Below, piece by piece: positions 44,339-55,780 of a stretch of 64,000 nucleotides of DNA. The translations under genes and the position numbers were made by a program. Within the stretch, counting starts at the first letter, position 1, and each line of letters begins with the position of its first letter. The stretch is from Thermothelomyces thermophilus ATCC 42464 (taxonomy: Eukaryota > Ascomycota > Sordariomycetes > Sordariales > Chaetomiaceae): the NCBI RefSeq assembly GCF_000226095.1, contig NC_016472.1, positions 4,278,001 through 4,342,000 on the forward strand, written 5' to 3'. The notes beneath the pieces are model-generated. The model did not search any database and was not told the DNA's origin. It saw only the letters and a list, made by a program, of their open reading frames with translations.

Positions 44339-47300
44339 ATGGAGGACGAAGACTTCGACGACTTCCCCGATGAGGACATGATCCAGGCCCTTACCCAGGC
44401 TACGGATGCTGCAGCGGCGCCTCTGACTGGGCAGACGAACCGTCGCGACCCCGACGTTGATGCCTCTCCATCCAGCCCATCAGCGCCCCGCTCGCACCTA
44501 CCCGACGTGCTCGGAAGCTCCGCATCACTCAGCGGGACCCCAACCACCGGAGCCAGAGCAGATGGGTCTGCCTGTGACTTGCCTTCAGGCTTGTTCGATA
44601 GTTCGCCAGAGAAGCCCAGCCATGCTCCGACCGGCGGCCCACGCCGAATTCGAACATCGGCCCAAAAACAAACCTTCCGCCAGACGACCCTTTGGGGCAG
44701 CACGATCCGGGAGGATCGCCCGACCGGGCTGCAGACCACTAACGGTCGCCCATTCCGTGCCGATCTGCCCCCGGAGACCCCGACGCACCACGAACTCAAC
44801 CATGGGGAATTGTCAACCTGGGTCTATCCCCTGAACCTGGGACCGATCCGAGACTATCAGTTCAGCATTGTCAAGAACGGCCTCTTCAATAACACCCTCG
44901 TGGCCCTGCCCACCGGCTTGGGCAAGACCTTTATTGCTGCGACCATCATGCTCAATTACTTCCGCTGGACCAAGCGTTCGAAGATCGTCTTCGTGGCACC
45001 AACAAAACCCCTCGCGTCCCAGCAAGTCCAAGCGTGTCTCAATATTGCCGGCATCCCACGGTCACAGGCGACACTTCTAACAGGCGAGACCCCTCCGGTC
45101 TTGCGCGAGGGAGAGTGGCAGAACAAGCGGCTATTCTTCATGACCCCGCAGACCCTGATGAACGACCTGTCCAAGGGGTTCGCCGATCCCAAATCAATCG
45201 TGCTCCTAGTCATCGACGAGGCCCACCGGGCAACCGGGGACTACGCCTACGTCAAGGCCGTCGAGTTCATCAGGCGCTTTTCGAAAAGCATCCGGATCCT
45301 CGCACTTACCGCCACGCCGGGGTCGACGGTGGAAGGTGTACAGGAAATCATTGACAACCTCGGCATTTCCCACGTAGAAATCAGGACCGAGGAGTCAATC
45401 GACATCCGCCGATACGTCCATTCGCGTAGTATCGACACCGTGACCTTCGACCCTTCGGATGAGATGCACCAGGTGAGGGATCTGTTCTCCAAGGCCCTTA
45501 AGCCTCTGGTGGACAAGCTGAGCTCGCAAAACATCTATTACGGCAGAGACCCGATGAGCTTGACGACGTACGGGCTGCTCAAGTCCAGGAATGAGTGGAT
45601 GGCTGGCCCTGGAAGGCACGTCAACCAGGGCACAAAGTTCATGATGGTGGCCGTGTTCAGCATTCTTCAGAGTCTGGCCCACCTCATCAAGCTGCTCAAT
45701 TTCCACGGAATCAAGCCCTTTTACAACGGTCTAGCCGAGTTTAGGGCTTCCGAGGAGGCTAAGCCGGGACAGGGCTCGAAAATAAAACGGCAGCTCCTTG
45801 CCGATGAGAACTTCCAGAAGATGATGTCCATGATCGAACGTTGGATGAGGCTGGACGAGTTCAACGGGCATCCGAAATTGACCTATCTCTGCGAGAGGCT
45901 CGTCAATCACTTCATGGACGCCGGCGAGGGCGCCAACACACGAGCCATTGTCTTCAGCGAGTACCGCGACAGTGCGGAGGAGATTGTTCGCCTCTTGAAC
46001 ACTCAGCCGCTCCTTCGCGCCACCGTATTCGTCGGACAGGCTGATTCGAAGAGGAGCGAAGGAATGAAGCAAAAGCAGCAGATCGAGACGATCGAGAAGT
46101 TCAAGAAGGGCGTCTTTAACGTCCTCGTGGCCACCTCCATCGGCGAGGAAGGCCTCGACATCGGTCAAGTCGACCTGATCGTCTGTTACGACGCATCGTC
46201 CTCCCCGATACGCATGCTGCAGCGGATGGGGCGTACGGGGAGGAAGCGGGCGGGGAATATCGTCCTCCTCTTGATGAAGGGAAAAGAAGAGGAAAAGTTC
46301 CTGGAGGCCAAAGACAATTACCAGAAAATGCAGCAGCTCATCTGCAACGGCGACAGCTTTACCTTCCGCCACGACCTCTCTACGAGGATCTTGCCGCGGG
46401 AGATTAGGCCCGAGGTTGACAAACGGCTTGTCGACATTCCCCTCGAAAATTCGCAGGACCCGTCTCTTCCCGAGCCCAAAAAGACAGCAGCCGAACTGAG
46501 GAAGAAGCCGGCAAAAAGGAAGTTCAATATGCCCGACGGCGTGGAAACCGGCTTTGTGAAGGCGTCGTTTTTTGGCCAGGCTGCCGGGCGGACCGCGAAG
46601 GCCCCCAGGGTGCCAGCAGAAACCGATTTTCTCGCTGATGTGCCCGAGCTGGAAAAGGTCCTATTAAGCAAGTCGCAGACAGACCACTTTGAGAGAGTCT
46701 ACAAGAGCCTTCCGAAAGCGCCATTCGACAAAGTGAAAGAGTTGGGGCTGGACGAGATCAACCTTGGAGCCCATCCAGCTGCCCAGCGCGTGCTTCGTCG
46801 CACCGTCAACCTGAAGCATGGCGAGTACACGAAGAGATGCGTGAAGCTCTTCAGGACCTTGGGCAAGTATCAGGATCCGTTGGCGCACTTCTTCCCTCCG
46901 TACGCTGAAGTTGATCCAAAATCGTGGGAACAGTTGCCAGTCAAACCGTTTGCAGACGATATCCTTGATCAGCCGGTCAGGGGCGACAGATTGCCAGCAG
47001 CTTCCACAACAAGCAGCAAGACTCCTGCGAGACCCAAATCGAGTTTGGGTCGCATCAGCGAGTCTGAAGAGACGGGTAACAACGAGGAAGATCACGAGGA
47101 CGACGACGAGGGGGCCGTAAACGGAGAGACAACACCGCAAAGGCGTCGAAGGCGTGGCGGGAGGACTGCTAGGAAGAGCCACGGTCGGCTCAAGAGTGTG
47201 GGCGATCACCTCGAGGATCTGGGAGATGATTGCATGCGAAGCAGCGATATGGAAGAGACGGATGGCTCCGACAGCGGTGCCGATCTCGACGACTTTATCG

Positions 47301-47656
47301 TTGCGGACGACGTTTTCTCATCAGGCAACCGGCAGAGATCAACAGGGCCTACAAGTCCTGGATCGTCTAGCCTCTTCCTTAGAAAAGGACGCACAGAGCA
47401 AGATCCGACGACGGCCGAAAGGCCGTTTTACGAACCGATCGAGTTCGATCCAACCCAGGACACAGACGACGAGATGCCGGATCTGATTGAGCTTCATGTT
47501 CAAAGCACGAAGAAGGCGGCAGGACCGCCGAGATCCAGGACGACATATTTGGAAGAGGAGGACACTGATTATAGTCTATCGGAGCTGTCTCCGCGCAGGC
47601 CGCAGGCGAAGAGGAGGCGACAAGTACTTGCCGATAGTGACGATGACGATGACTGA
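44339..47656 (+). CDS. MPH1: ATP-dependent DNA helicase Mph1 (FANCM family)
   Basis: A single exon encodes 1105 residues, the usual size for fungal Mph1. It begins [20 protein letters not shown], and an FRQTTLWG motif comes before the helicase core. Walker A is PTGLGKT (about residue 190) and Walker B is the DEAH box in [13 protein letters not shown] (about 291). Motif III is LALTATPGS. The C-terminal helicase lobe has [12 protein letters not shown] and motif [14 protein letters not shown] (about 628). The insert between lobes, [15 protein letters not shown], is typical of FANCM/Hef. It unwinds and reverses forks and D-loops to limit crossovers, acting in the nucleus. The acidic, disordered tail ends in DSDDDDD. 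No intron is apparent. Confidence 0.97.
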   Translation: MEDEDFDDFPDEDMIQALTQATDAAAAPLTGQTNRRDPDVDASPSSPSAPRSHLPDVLGSSASLSGTPTTGARADGSACDLPSGLFDSSPEKPSHAPTGGPRRIRTSAQKQTFRQTTLWGSTIREDRPTGLQTTNGRPFRADLPPETPTHHELNHGELSTWVYPLNLGPIRDYQFSIVKNGLFNNTLVALPTGLGKTFIAATIMLNYFRWTKRSKIVFVAPTKPLASQQVQACLNIAGIPRSQATLLTGETPPVLREGEWQNKRLFFMTPQTLMNDLSKGFADPKSIVLLVIDEAHRATGDYAYVKAVEFIRRFSKSIRILALTATPGSTVEGVQEIIDNLGISHVEIRTEESIDIRRYVHSRSIDTVTFDPSDEMHQVRDLFSKALKPLVDKLSSQNIYYGRDPMSLTTYGLLKSRNEWMAGPGRHVNQGTKFMMVAVFSILQSLAHLIKLLNFHGIKPFYNGLAEFRASEEAKPGQGSKIKRQLLADENFQKMMSMIERWMRLDEFNGHPKLTYLCERLVNHFMDAGEGANTRAIVFSEYRDSAEEIVRLLNTQPLLRATVFVGQADSKRSEGMKQKQQIETIEKFKKGVFNVLVATSIGEEGLDIGQVDLIVCYDASSSPIRMLQRMGRTGRKRAGNIVLLLMKGKEEEKFLEAKDNYQKMQQLICNGDSFTFRHDLSTRILPREIRPEVDKRLVDIPLENSQDPSLPEPKKTAAELRKKPAKRKFNMPDGVETGFVKASFFGQAAGRTAKAPRVPAETDFLADVPELEKVLLSKSQTDHFERVYKSLPKAPFDKVKELGLDEINLGAHPAAQRVLRRTVNLKHGEYTKRCVKLFRTLGKYQDPLAHFFPPYAEVDPKSWEQLPVKPFADDILDQPVRGDRLPAASTTSSKTPARPKSSLGRISESEETGNNEEDHEDDDEGAVNGETTPQRRRRRGGRTARKSHGRLKSVGDHLEDLGDDCMRSSDMEETDGSDSGADLDDFIVADDVFSSGNRQRSTGPTSPGSSSLFLRKGRTEQDPTTAERPFYEPIEFDPTQDTDDEMPDLIELHVQSTKKAAGPPRSRTTYLEEEDTDYSLSELSPRRPQAKRRRQVLADSDDDDD

Positions 47657-48069
47657 CTTGTCGGGGTGTTTGCGGCTTGCTCGTTGCACAGGGGCTCATC
47701 GCTGCAAGAGTTGGACAGGCGGGCCGGAATAGGAGATACCCAGATGTTGCTCGTGCTAAAGTTTTGGACTAGTGTGCTGTCTGTCATTGCCCTGATGATG
47801 TATGCCGCGGCTGAATTGATCATAGCCTTTCTCCCCCCCCCCACGGGGAGGTATCTCTACGGCACATGACGTTCCAGTGACCATTTCTGCAGCAGAAGAC
47901 ATCTAAACATCATCTTGTTACTTTGTACGCCGAGTAATCCTTGGTGAATTGACCACTCCCCCCATGTGTATACGCCACACTTCCGGGCACTGGAAATTAG
48001 ACGTACTTTGCAGCACTGAAACGGCGAACTCGCACAACACACCCTTCGCCACCACCCCTTTCTTTTCCC
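47657..48069. other. Convergent 3' region after MPH1
   Basis: 413 bp containing a C10 run at 47833-47842. No gene or structured repeat seen. Confidence 0.5.
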
Positions 48070-48801
48070 TTACCTCGTTGCGCCTCTTTTCCTGTCGCCT
48101 CTCGCCTTTGTCACGAGTTCAAGTCGCGGAGACGGTTGCTCAATTTCGCTCTCGAGGTTCTCAAGGCTGCTCTTCTTCTTACTCTTTCGGGGTGACTGTG
48201 TGTCGAAACAGGGGCCCGTGTAGAGCTTCCAGCTGTGGGCGCCAGCGAAGGGCGGAGAGCTCCGCAGTCCGTCGTACACGGGGTAGCGACCTGGAGTCAC
48301 TAAAGTTGCGGTGTTGAGATTACGCGATTCGATGCTCTGCGGCTTGTGGTCGGCAAGTCCGGCAGCGGACGGCGCCGCTCCTCGTGCTCTCCTCCTTGAT
48401 GTCGGCTGGCCAGTAGCTCCAGAAGCATGAAGCACTCCCCCGCGCGCTTCCCGCCACCGCTCTCTCAGCCGGGCAAACGTCGCTGCCCGGAGCCGAGCCG
48501 ACCCGGCATTGCCCTGCGCTTCGGTTGTCCCCAGTGGCATTTGGGGTACCGACCGATTGGCTCTCTCCAAGGCCGTAGCCTTCACTGCAGGTAGCCTGTC
48601 GAGAACATCGGTGTTGCCCCGAAGGTAGGCCTTGGTCTCCTCGTGGAAGTGAGGAAGGATGCGGTATGGCACGTCGGTTCCAGAGTCGTCTCGCGTGCAT
48701 GATACTCCGCCTGCCTCCCGTCTCGTCGTGGTCTTGCCCGTCGTCTCCCTAGGTTCTCTGAGGGCCACTAAGCATCCCAACGAAGAGAGGACGCGGTTCA
48801 T
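48070..48801 (-). CDS. Hypothetical protein, 243 aa
   Basis: An uninterrupted ATG-initiated frame encodes 243 residues with no recognised domain. It is basic and Arg-rich, with a more ordered-looking central stretch (VPYRILPHFHEETKAYLRGN) and a conserved-looking segment TATLVTPGRYPVYDGLRSSP. It has a Lys/Arg-rich C-terminus (SPRKSKKKSS) that could be a nuclear signal. No signal peptide or membrane span is present. It converges on MPH1. Coding is likely from length and composition, but it could have an unseen intron and I propose no function. Confidence 0.55.
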   Translation of the reverse strand: MNRVLSSLGCLVALREPRETTGKTTTRREAGGVSCTRDDSGTDVPYRILPHFHEETKAYLRGNTDVLDRLPAVKATALERANRSVPQMPLGTTEAQGNAGSARLRAATFARLRERWREARGGVLHASGATGQPTSRRRARGAAPSAAGLADHKPQSIESRNLNTATLVTPGRYPVYDGLRSSPPFAGAHSWKLYTGPCFDTQSPRKSKKKSSLENLESEIEQPSPRLELVTKARGDRKRGATR

Positions 48802-51800
48802 CTTTTCTGAATGGCCGAGGAACTGTGACTGATCAACTTGTTAGTAAAGGCCGGGTCAGCTCAACAAATCAGTTTCGTACAAGAAATGGAAGAGCGACAA
48901 GCAGGTAAATTCGACTTGCCCACGGTACTCGACCAATTCTAATATTTGTCCAGCCAACAGCGCCTGGTGTCTCTCGGGAACGAATAACCAATTCCGGGTC
49001 GGGGACAAACAAGGAACATGACAACTTTTCCACGATTACCGTGATTCTGTGCCTTTCTTTGAATCAGTGACAACAATGAAATGGCCAGCCAACGTTGACA
49101 AAGAGCACCGTTCTGATGAGAACGTCGATTTTTCTTTGCTCACCCAATTCGGCAGCTGTTCCGGCTTGCTTGCGGTTCACTTCTTGGGATGAGAATGAGA
49201 TTATGACACGAAAAGTCCTTGGCTTTGTCGTCAATCAGCCACCCTGAGCAGGTATTGAGGCTAGTCAATACGGGAGCCGCTGGTCACGGTCTTTGTTAGG
49301 GTGAGTAAACAGCCCATAACTCTCTCCGAGCCAGCCACGTGAGTACAGGAGGACAATAGAACAATGCCATTGTCTAAGCTCACGAGTGCTTTGTGAGATA
49401 GAGTTTTATTTTAATCTCACAACGTGCTTGTAGCCTGCCTGGACCGTTATTGTTCAACCTTGAACTAAACAGGGCGCAGACTCTTGCAAAACACAGGGAT
49501 AGCGCAGGTTAAATCGCTGGTCCGAAAAGAAGGATGCCCATCCCAAGCAAGGTGCGGGTCTCTTAGGAACGGAGTGCATTCTATTTTCCGAATATTATGA
49601 CTGGGAGCATGATAGAGTACCTTGAGAGAAGACACGAAGGAGCAAAGATAGCAAAAAGAACCCGCAGAACCATCTCAAGCCTTCCATTCCAAAGGCGTAA
49701 CCAACGGTCAAGAGAGGGGCCTAATCTTGACCATCATCTGCTGTCTCCCTGCCATGCAGCCTGCAGACGGCCTACAAGAAGACGCCGGGTAGAACGCATC
49801 TCGGCCACCTCGCCCCGTCTGTCCGTTTCATCTATCTCCGTTGTCGAGACTGATGAGGACGCAAGGTGAAGAGCAGCCCTGCGATCGTTTGACAGGAGAT
49901 GGTGCTCCTTTGAAATTCACACCACAAAAATGAGCGACAAGTAGAGCCGCTGCCCAAAGGCGCGAAGCAGGAAGGAGCAGAGGAAGAGGGGAGAAACAGG
50001 CGAAAAGTGAACCCTCGCTTTCTGAACATAGCATGGCTCTGGACCTTCCTTCTCTTTTACAGAGTACGTGCCATGAGTGGAAGAAAAAAAGAAAAACTAA
50101 AAGGCAAGAATGACACAACACAGACATTCCTACAGCTTCCCACCTTCTCAGGGACAAAATCATTTCGTCGACGCGAGACCATTGCATTTCCTGCTGCCTT
50201 GCTGACATGACACAACGAGCCACCGAGGACACGACAAGGAGAAAACCGACAGTGCCGCCTACCTTGGCACCTTGGGCAGTTTCCTTGATCTTTGAGGCCG
50301 ATTCCAGTACCCCGCTCAGTAGAGAGTTCATGAATGGGATAGGCCCGCGGTTGAGTCAATCCGCAGGACACGTGTCCCACAAGTCGATGCGCCTTTTTAC
50401 CTGCTATTTGCGTGGCCTTCATTGAGAGTGAGGTACGCAAGTATGCAGTCCACCCAACCCAAACGTGGGGAGCACGGGTGAAGAATTCAGGTGCCTAGTG
50501 AGGGTGAGGGGGATGAGGGAGGGGTTGGAGACAACGGCCGCGCACTTGCGTCGCTGATAGTTGCGTTCCTTCTTCCCCTAGGCACTTGCGCTCCCGATTG
50601 AGGCTCCCCAATTCTCTGCTGTCTCATTCGTGGGCGTGAAACACTCGGCATGCTCTCGTAGGGCTGAGATGCGTGTCCTTCCCCACACTTGGCTTGACGC
50701 ATGGGGAGCAAGATGGTGTAATGTTGGCCGGATGTGTTGCAGGGCACTCCATCTCCCGAGGCCGGCCCCCCCCCCCCCCCAAGTTTCTGCAAACCGGACA
50801 CGGGCGGACTGGCTGCATGAAGCTCGCAGCAACGCAACCAATCCGCTTTTTCTTTTTCGAGTGCATGGCGAAAACAACGGTATGCTCGCTGCCTCCCTGC
50901 CCAGGGATCGGCCCAGCCCTACGAGGACGGAACCCAAAGCGGGACGCTGCAGGGCCACAAGGACCACGCGCGGGCCAATCTCGAGGGCCGTTGGGGGGGC
51001 TTTGTGTATCAGTCCCATGTCTCCGTGTGCGATAGTCATATCATCGCCCGAGATGTGGGTAATCAACCTTCCCCTCCTCTCGTCGTCCTCAATCACTCTT
51101 ACAACGGCGTGTTTCCAAGACAGTGACTGACTTGCAGTGCCAACCGCATGAATCGAGTGTAATCTGTCTACTGCAGACGGACGCGTCTTCAGGCCGTCTG
51201 TTTGTTTGGGCCTAGTCAGCAGCGGGAAGAGCCGGCAAAGCTCGACGCTTCGTTCTGCTTCTCTCACTTTCCAGGGCCCCCCTTTGTTTCCTTTTCGTGA
51301 ACCCCTGCTTTGGGAAAGGGAGGTGGGGGGTAAACCGACTTGTCGTGGTGTCCTTTTTGTTGGTGTATTCGTTGTGCACAGAGAAACGGACTGTTACGGA
51401 GTACGGACGTATGTACATACACTACAGTACATGCACCACACTAGTGTCGCGGCCGCGTCTTGTCCCGGAACTCGGCCTGCGCGGGCGTAGCATAACTGGC
51501 TGACACGAGCCGTCCGAGCCACAAGACTGCAGCAGCCGCACTCGCGGTTTCGCCGACAATGAGAGGAAGGCCTGTCTGTGGCGGACAGTGTAGTGTCTGT
51601 ATGTCCCACCTCTAACTACCTGAACACTGGATGACTTGCCGATCTCATTCGTAGGACAGGCGGTCCTTGTTCTGTTGGGGCGCTCTTCGCAGCGCACCAG
51701 CAACGAACCGTAACGGTCGACAAGTGGGGGAGCTCGCTCTGCCCACATATCAACAGCTTACTCTGTAGTGGATGTAGTGTAGAGAGCATGAAAGCAGGCG

Positions 51801-53410
51801 CACACTCCTAGTCAGCGAATTGCTGCATGCCAAACGTGTTGGCTGAGGAAGCCCTCAAACCCTGTCTTCATTGCTCCGTCTTGTGCATGCCGTCAGATTA
51901 AATGAAACGTGTTCTTGAATACCCTGGGAGAGGTCTATCCCAACTCGAAGCACCGTTCCCTCTGTTCCTTTCGAAACGCTAAAACGCTATGCATGCGTCG
52001 TGGCGGCGCTTGGAGTAACAGCTCCGCCACCCAAGCCGTTCCGTCCGTGGTCGTGGTGGACCCATTACCAACATTGTATCCGTCTGGGCCGGAGCTGTCG
52101 GCCGCGTCGTTCGATTGACCTGATACCCGAAAGGACAAGGCCCCGGCTGCTGACCGGATAACTGGAAAGTTGGTTACAAAGTACAGTTAGCGCCAACATC
52201 CTATACGCAATTGCACTGCGGCACCGAAAGCATATTTGGAGCGATTGACGTGTCTCGTCCTCAACCGATCGTCGGCACCGCAGCAGCATTCGTCATTTCC
52301 TCGCGCTCCTGGTTTGGGTTTCAACGTTCCGGATCTGTCTGCCTCCAAGAAGAAAGACGCCAGGAGATGCAAACTCCAGAAGTAACGGATAGTGAGTAAC
52401 GGATTACTGCAAGTACGGCTGCCCGGCTGCGATGCACCAAAAGTCAGCGGCTGGTTTTGGTGCTTCGGCCACTGCTGGGAAGAACCCCGACGAGCGTCGA
52501 GTCTGATGGCCTGGGACTTCCTCCTGCAACAGTTAGCACAGTGGCTCACCACAGTTGCTGATGTTCCTTCTTAACACCTACCATTAATAGTTAGTTACAT
52601 GAATTGTCACTACCCGAGACCGATCAATAGCGTTCCATTGGCTGTGCAGGATGGATTCTACTTTGGCCAATGGCGTGCTAGTGCTGCTGCGCTGCGCCTG
52701 CCTGGGGATCCACTTCTGACGGGGGATCCTGGTCGCCCGAGCAGGCAGCAGCGTCAACCGTCCACCGCATTTCTCATCATTCCTCCCGGCGCCCGGTCGC
52801 CGTCGAGCCTCCTTCTCCCGATTTCCCACCGCGCCCGCCCCCGTGTCGTTCCTCATTTCTTCACGCCTTTTTTCTTCCTGAGGCCATTCCGTCAGACCAC
52901 CTGCAGCCCATTTGTCTTCTCTTGCGCCTTACTTGCACCAGAGGAACTCTGAAGCTCAGACCAGACGGCCAAGGCCCCGCCGCTTCCCATCCCCCCTTTG
53001 TTACAGCACTTCTGTTCCCCCCTTCGGGGCGAGTTTATCTGGCCCAACACACCTTTGGTTTTCGCGCTCTTTGCTCTCTTCTGCCAGCAACAGGCCAACC
53101 TGTCGCCGGGTCCTGATACGAAGGAGTCTCGGGTCCCTGGCGTTTGCCGGCTTGTTCTATTCCAGGCCTGGTGAGTGCGTTCGCATCGCTTTCCTCGAAA
53201 AGCCCCTTCGAGGGTTTGCTCCTGCTGTCTCCTTCCTGGGGCGGTGGGACGCATCCTGTGTTCGACAGAGCAGGTCAAATGTGACTCACGCTCCCGGTTC
53301 ATCTCGGCCACCCAGTGAACTTGCCGACAGCTGACCTCGGGGGCTTGACACAGTGTTCCGGCCGCCGGTTGCCACAAAGCGTCTTCTATTCCCCGCGTAT
53401 ACCAGCAGTC
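48802..53410. other. Long intergenic region upstream of the C2H2 regulator
   Basis: About 4.6 kb with no gene I can support. It contains CACGTG at about 49337-49342, a TGAGTCA AP-1/Gcn4-like site at about 50353-50359 and the 12-bp palindrome GGACACGTGTCC at 50366-50377. A C15 run lies at 50766-50780, and TACGGAGTA at 51395-51403 is followed by GTATGTACATACACTACAGT. An ATG at 50331 on the minus strand starts a short frame next to the TGAGTCA and CACGTG sites, but no complete gene can be built from it. Confidence 0.55.
50353..50377. promoter_or_regulatory. TGAGTCA site next to 12-bp CACGTG palindrome
   Basis: TGAGTCA (bZIP/Gcn4-type) and GGACACGTGTCC (bHLH-type, perfect palindrome) lie within 25 bp. 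They are just upstream of a minus-strand ATG at 50331. The pairing looks promoter-like, but the gene it would serve is not established. Confidence 0.3.
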
Positions 53411-55780
53411 ATGTCTTCCAATCCCCGCAGGACGCCGGTGACTCGCTCCGGCTCGAGGGGCCTGAGCATTAAGACCAATGTGTCCCTCAAGAAGGGTGCG
53501 ACTTTTCACTCCCCAACCTCGCCGCTGGAATCCCCCGAGCCTGTCTTTACGCCGCCCTCCTTGCCTCGCCGGTCGCACACCAGCTTGGACGATGTCATCG
53601 ATGCTCACCGTCGCCGGGTTGCCTTGACTCTCGGAGACATTGACAAGACTCTTACCGGCCTTGTCAAGGACGACTCCACCGCCACGCCCGTCCGCAAGAC
53701 TCTGCGAGACGACACGCTCCCTCTTCCTCAAGGTGTGCTCAACCACACCCTGGACTCGGTCATGGGCAAGGGGCAGCCGGCCGAGCGCCGGGTGCTCCGG
53801 CCTCGCATCCGCCGCCCTTCTCGCTTTCACGAGTCCGATAGCGGCTTGGGCACTTCGGTCGCTTCCACCAAGGAGAAAGAGGATGCCGGGAAGAAGGAGA
53901 AGCAGAGCAGGACAACCGCCGTTACAAGGTCGGCTGCTGCTCGGTCGGCCAGTGCTGCAACCCCCGCTGGCCTCAGCCCTTGCGCTACGAGCCGCATTTG
54001 CGAGCATACCCTGAAGCCGCTGCTTGCGAATGCCAGCTTCAAGGACTTCCACCCGCTCCTCCTGGAGTGCCCGCGAAAGATGCAGGAGAAGCAGATTGTT
54101 TGCCTCAGGGACCTCGAAAAGACACTGCTTCTCGTCGCTCCTGTAAGTGAGCTCCTTGCTGACCAAGGTGTGAGGGGAGATACTTACCGCGCCTTGCTTT
54201 TGAAGGAGAGGACCAAGGTTGCCGAGCTCTACCTCGACTTCTGCCTCACGACCATCCGCTGCATCCAGGCCACCGTCGAGTATCTCAGCGACCGGGAGCA
54301 GACTCGCCCTCGCGACGTTCCGTACAGCAGCGGGTACTTCATCGACCTCGTCGACCAAATCCGGAACTACGCTCAGCAGCTCGCCGACGCCAAGGAGAAA
54401 GGCAATCAGGACGAGATGGACGTCGATCCGTACGTGCAGACTCATCCGCTCGCCTCCACTGATCATACTGACGTGTCACCTAGCACTGATGAGATCAAGC
54501 TTCATGGGGGCATTCACATTAATGGACGCCCTGCCGAGCTTGTCCGCGTCAAGAAGAACGGCAAGATGATCTCGATGGCCACCGGCGAGCCGATTGAGAA
54601 GCTCGAGGAGGAGGCCGACGGCACGGTGCGCTTCAAGCGCTCTGCCAGCGAGGAGCTCCGGGACGAAGAGGAGATCATGCGCTCGATGGCCAGGCGCAAG
54701 AAGAACGCCACCCCCGAGGAGCTCGCTCCAAAGAGGTGCCGCGAGCATGGTTGCAACAAGGAGTTCAAGCGCCCCTGTGACCTGACCAAGCACGAGAAGA
54801 CGCACTCGCGCCCTTGGAAGTGCCCTGTTACTACGTGCAAGTACCACGAGTATGGGTGGCCGACCGAGAAGGAGATGGATCGCCATCACAATGACAAGCA
54901 CGCGGCTAGCCCTCCCATGTTTGAGTGCTTGTACAAGCCGTGCCCATACAAGTCGAAGCGGGAGTCCAACTGCAAGCAGCACATGGAGAAGGCCCACGGC
55001 TGGACCTATATCCGCACCAAGACCAACGGCAAGAAGACCTCGAGCGCGAGTGTCAACGGTAACTCGGCGCATCCGACTCCTCAGCTGCAGAACATTCCGA
55101 CCCCCTCCAGCGAGCACAGCATGGGAGTGGCCACTCCCCCCGATACCTGGGGCCAGGTCTACGGGAACAGCAGCCTCGACTTCCCCGCGTACATTCCCAA
55201 TGACGCCGACTTGAGCATGATTCCTCAGGAGATCTCTCTTGATTTCTCTCCCGTCGACAACCCGACCCCATCCACGGATTCTGGTATGGACCACAACTCA
55301 GCCTACCAGGACATCGGCACGGACTTCACCTTGTATGACGACATCTACAGTGCCCGCGTGCAACTGCCCACTCCTCCTCCTATCCAAACCAACCTTTATC
55401 CCAAGCAACTGCCCCAGCAGTTCAACCCCTTTACCACAGCGGACTTCTGCCAGCCGCAGCCTCAGCCGCAGCCGGCGCAGCTGTCGCCAACTGGCCAAGG
55501 GAATGCCATGCTGTACACTCCGGATTCGCTTGCTGAGGCGGATGAGGGTTTCGATGAGCATGGTGAGTTCGCCGCCATGGCTAATGCCGTCAACGGCGGA
55601 GACTTCATCCTGTTCCCCAATGGCGGAACTTCGAAGCCGATGTTCCATGAATCCCTGTTTGCGACAACTGAGGCTCCTGGCCTAGCTGCGAGCCACGCCC
55701 ATCCGTCGTCTCAGGACTTGCTGAACGCGTTCAACGTTGACTGGTCCGCACACGACCTCAACGCTTTCTTGCCGTATTAA
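53411..55780 (+). CDS. C2H2 zinc finger transcription factor
   Basis: Start is the ATG at 53411 (MSSNPRRTP); the frame is open further upstream but only with a GTG. The frame is open throughout. A 63-nt segment at 54143-54205 has a GTAAGT donor, a CTGAC branch site and an AAG end, and looks like an in-frame intron. Spliced length is 768 residues, unspliced 789. A helical region (about 190-330) precedes three zinc-finger-like units at about 421-510: CREHGCNKEFKRPCDLTKHEK, the atypical CPVTTCKYHEYGWPTEKEMD, and CLYKPCPYKSKRESNCKQHM. The C-terminal third is Pro/Gln/Ser-rich, like an activation domain. The finger set resembles fungal RfeC-type regulators from memory. Targets are unknown. Confidence 0.88.
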   Translation: MSSNPRRTPVTRSGSRGLSIKTNVSLKKGATFHSPTSPLESPEPVFTPPSLPRRSHTSLDDVIDAHRRRVALTLGDIDKTLTGLVKDDSTATPVRKTLRDDTLPLPQGVLNHTLDSVMGKGQPAERRVLRPRIRRPSRFHESDSGLGTSVASTKEKEDAGKKEKQSRTTAVTRSAAARSASAATPAGLSPCATSRICEHTLKPLLANASFKDFHPLLLECPRKMQEKQIVCLRDLEKTLLLVAPVSELLADQGVRGDTYRALLLKERTKVAELYLDFCLTTIRCIQATVEYLSDREQTRPRDVPYSSGYFIDLVDQIRNYAQQLADAKEKGNQDEMDVDPYVQTHPLASTDHTDVSPSTDEIKLHGGIHINGRPAELVRVKKNGKMISMATGEPIEKLEEEADGTVRFKRSASEELRDEEEIMRSMARRKKNATPEELAPKRCREHGCNKEFKRPCDLTKHEKTHSRPWKCPVTTCKYHEYGWPTEKEMDRHHNDKHAASPPMFECLYKPCPYKSKRESNCKQHMEKAHGWTYIRTKTNGKKTSSASVNGNSAHPTPQLQNIPTPSSEHSMGVATPPDTWGQVYGNSSLDFPAYIPNDADLSMIPQEISLDFSPVDNPTPSTDSGMDHNSAYQDIGTDFTLYDDIYSARVQLPTPPPIQTNLYPKQLPQQFNPFTTADFCQPQPQPQPAQLSPTGQGNAMLYTPDSLAEADEGFDEHGEFAAMANAVNGGDFILFPNGGTSKPMFHESLFATTEAPGLAASHAHPSSQDLLNAFNVDWSAHDLNAFLPY

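Noticed and set aside
49828-50331. Minus-strand frame beginning MNSLLSGVLESASKIKETAQ
   Set aside because: The first 23 codons look plausible and end at a GTAGGC, but I could not find a convincing second exon; kept only as a finding on its promoter sites.
52892-54466. 524-codon minus-strand frame opposite the C2H2 gene
   Set aside because: Extends across promoter and coding DNA alike and has no domain; antisense shadow of GC-rich codons.
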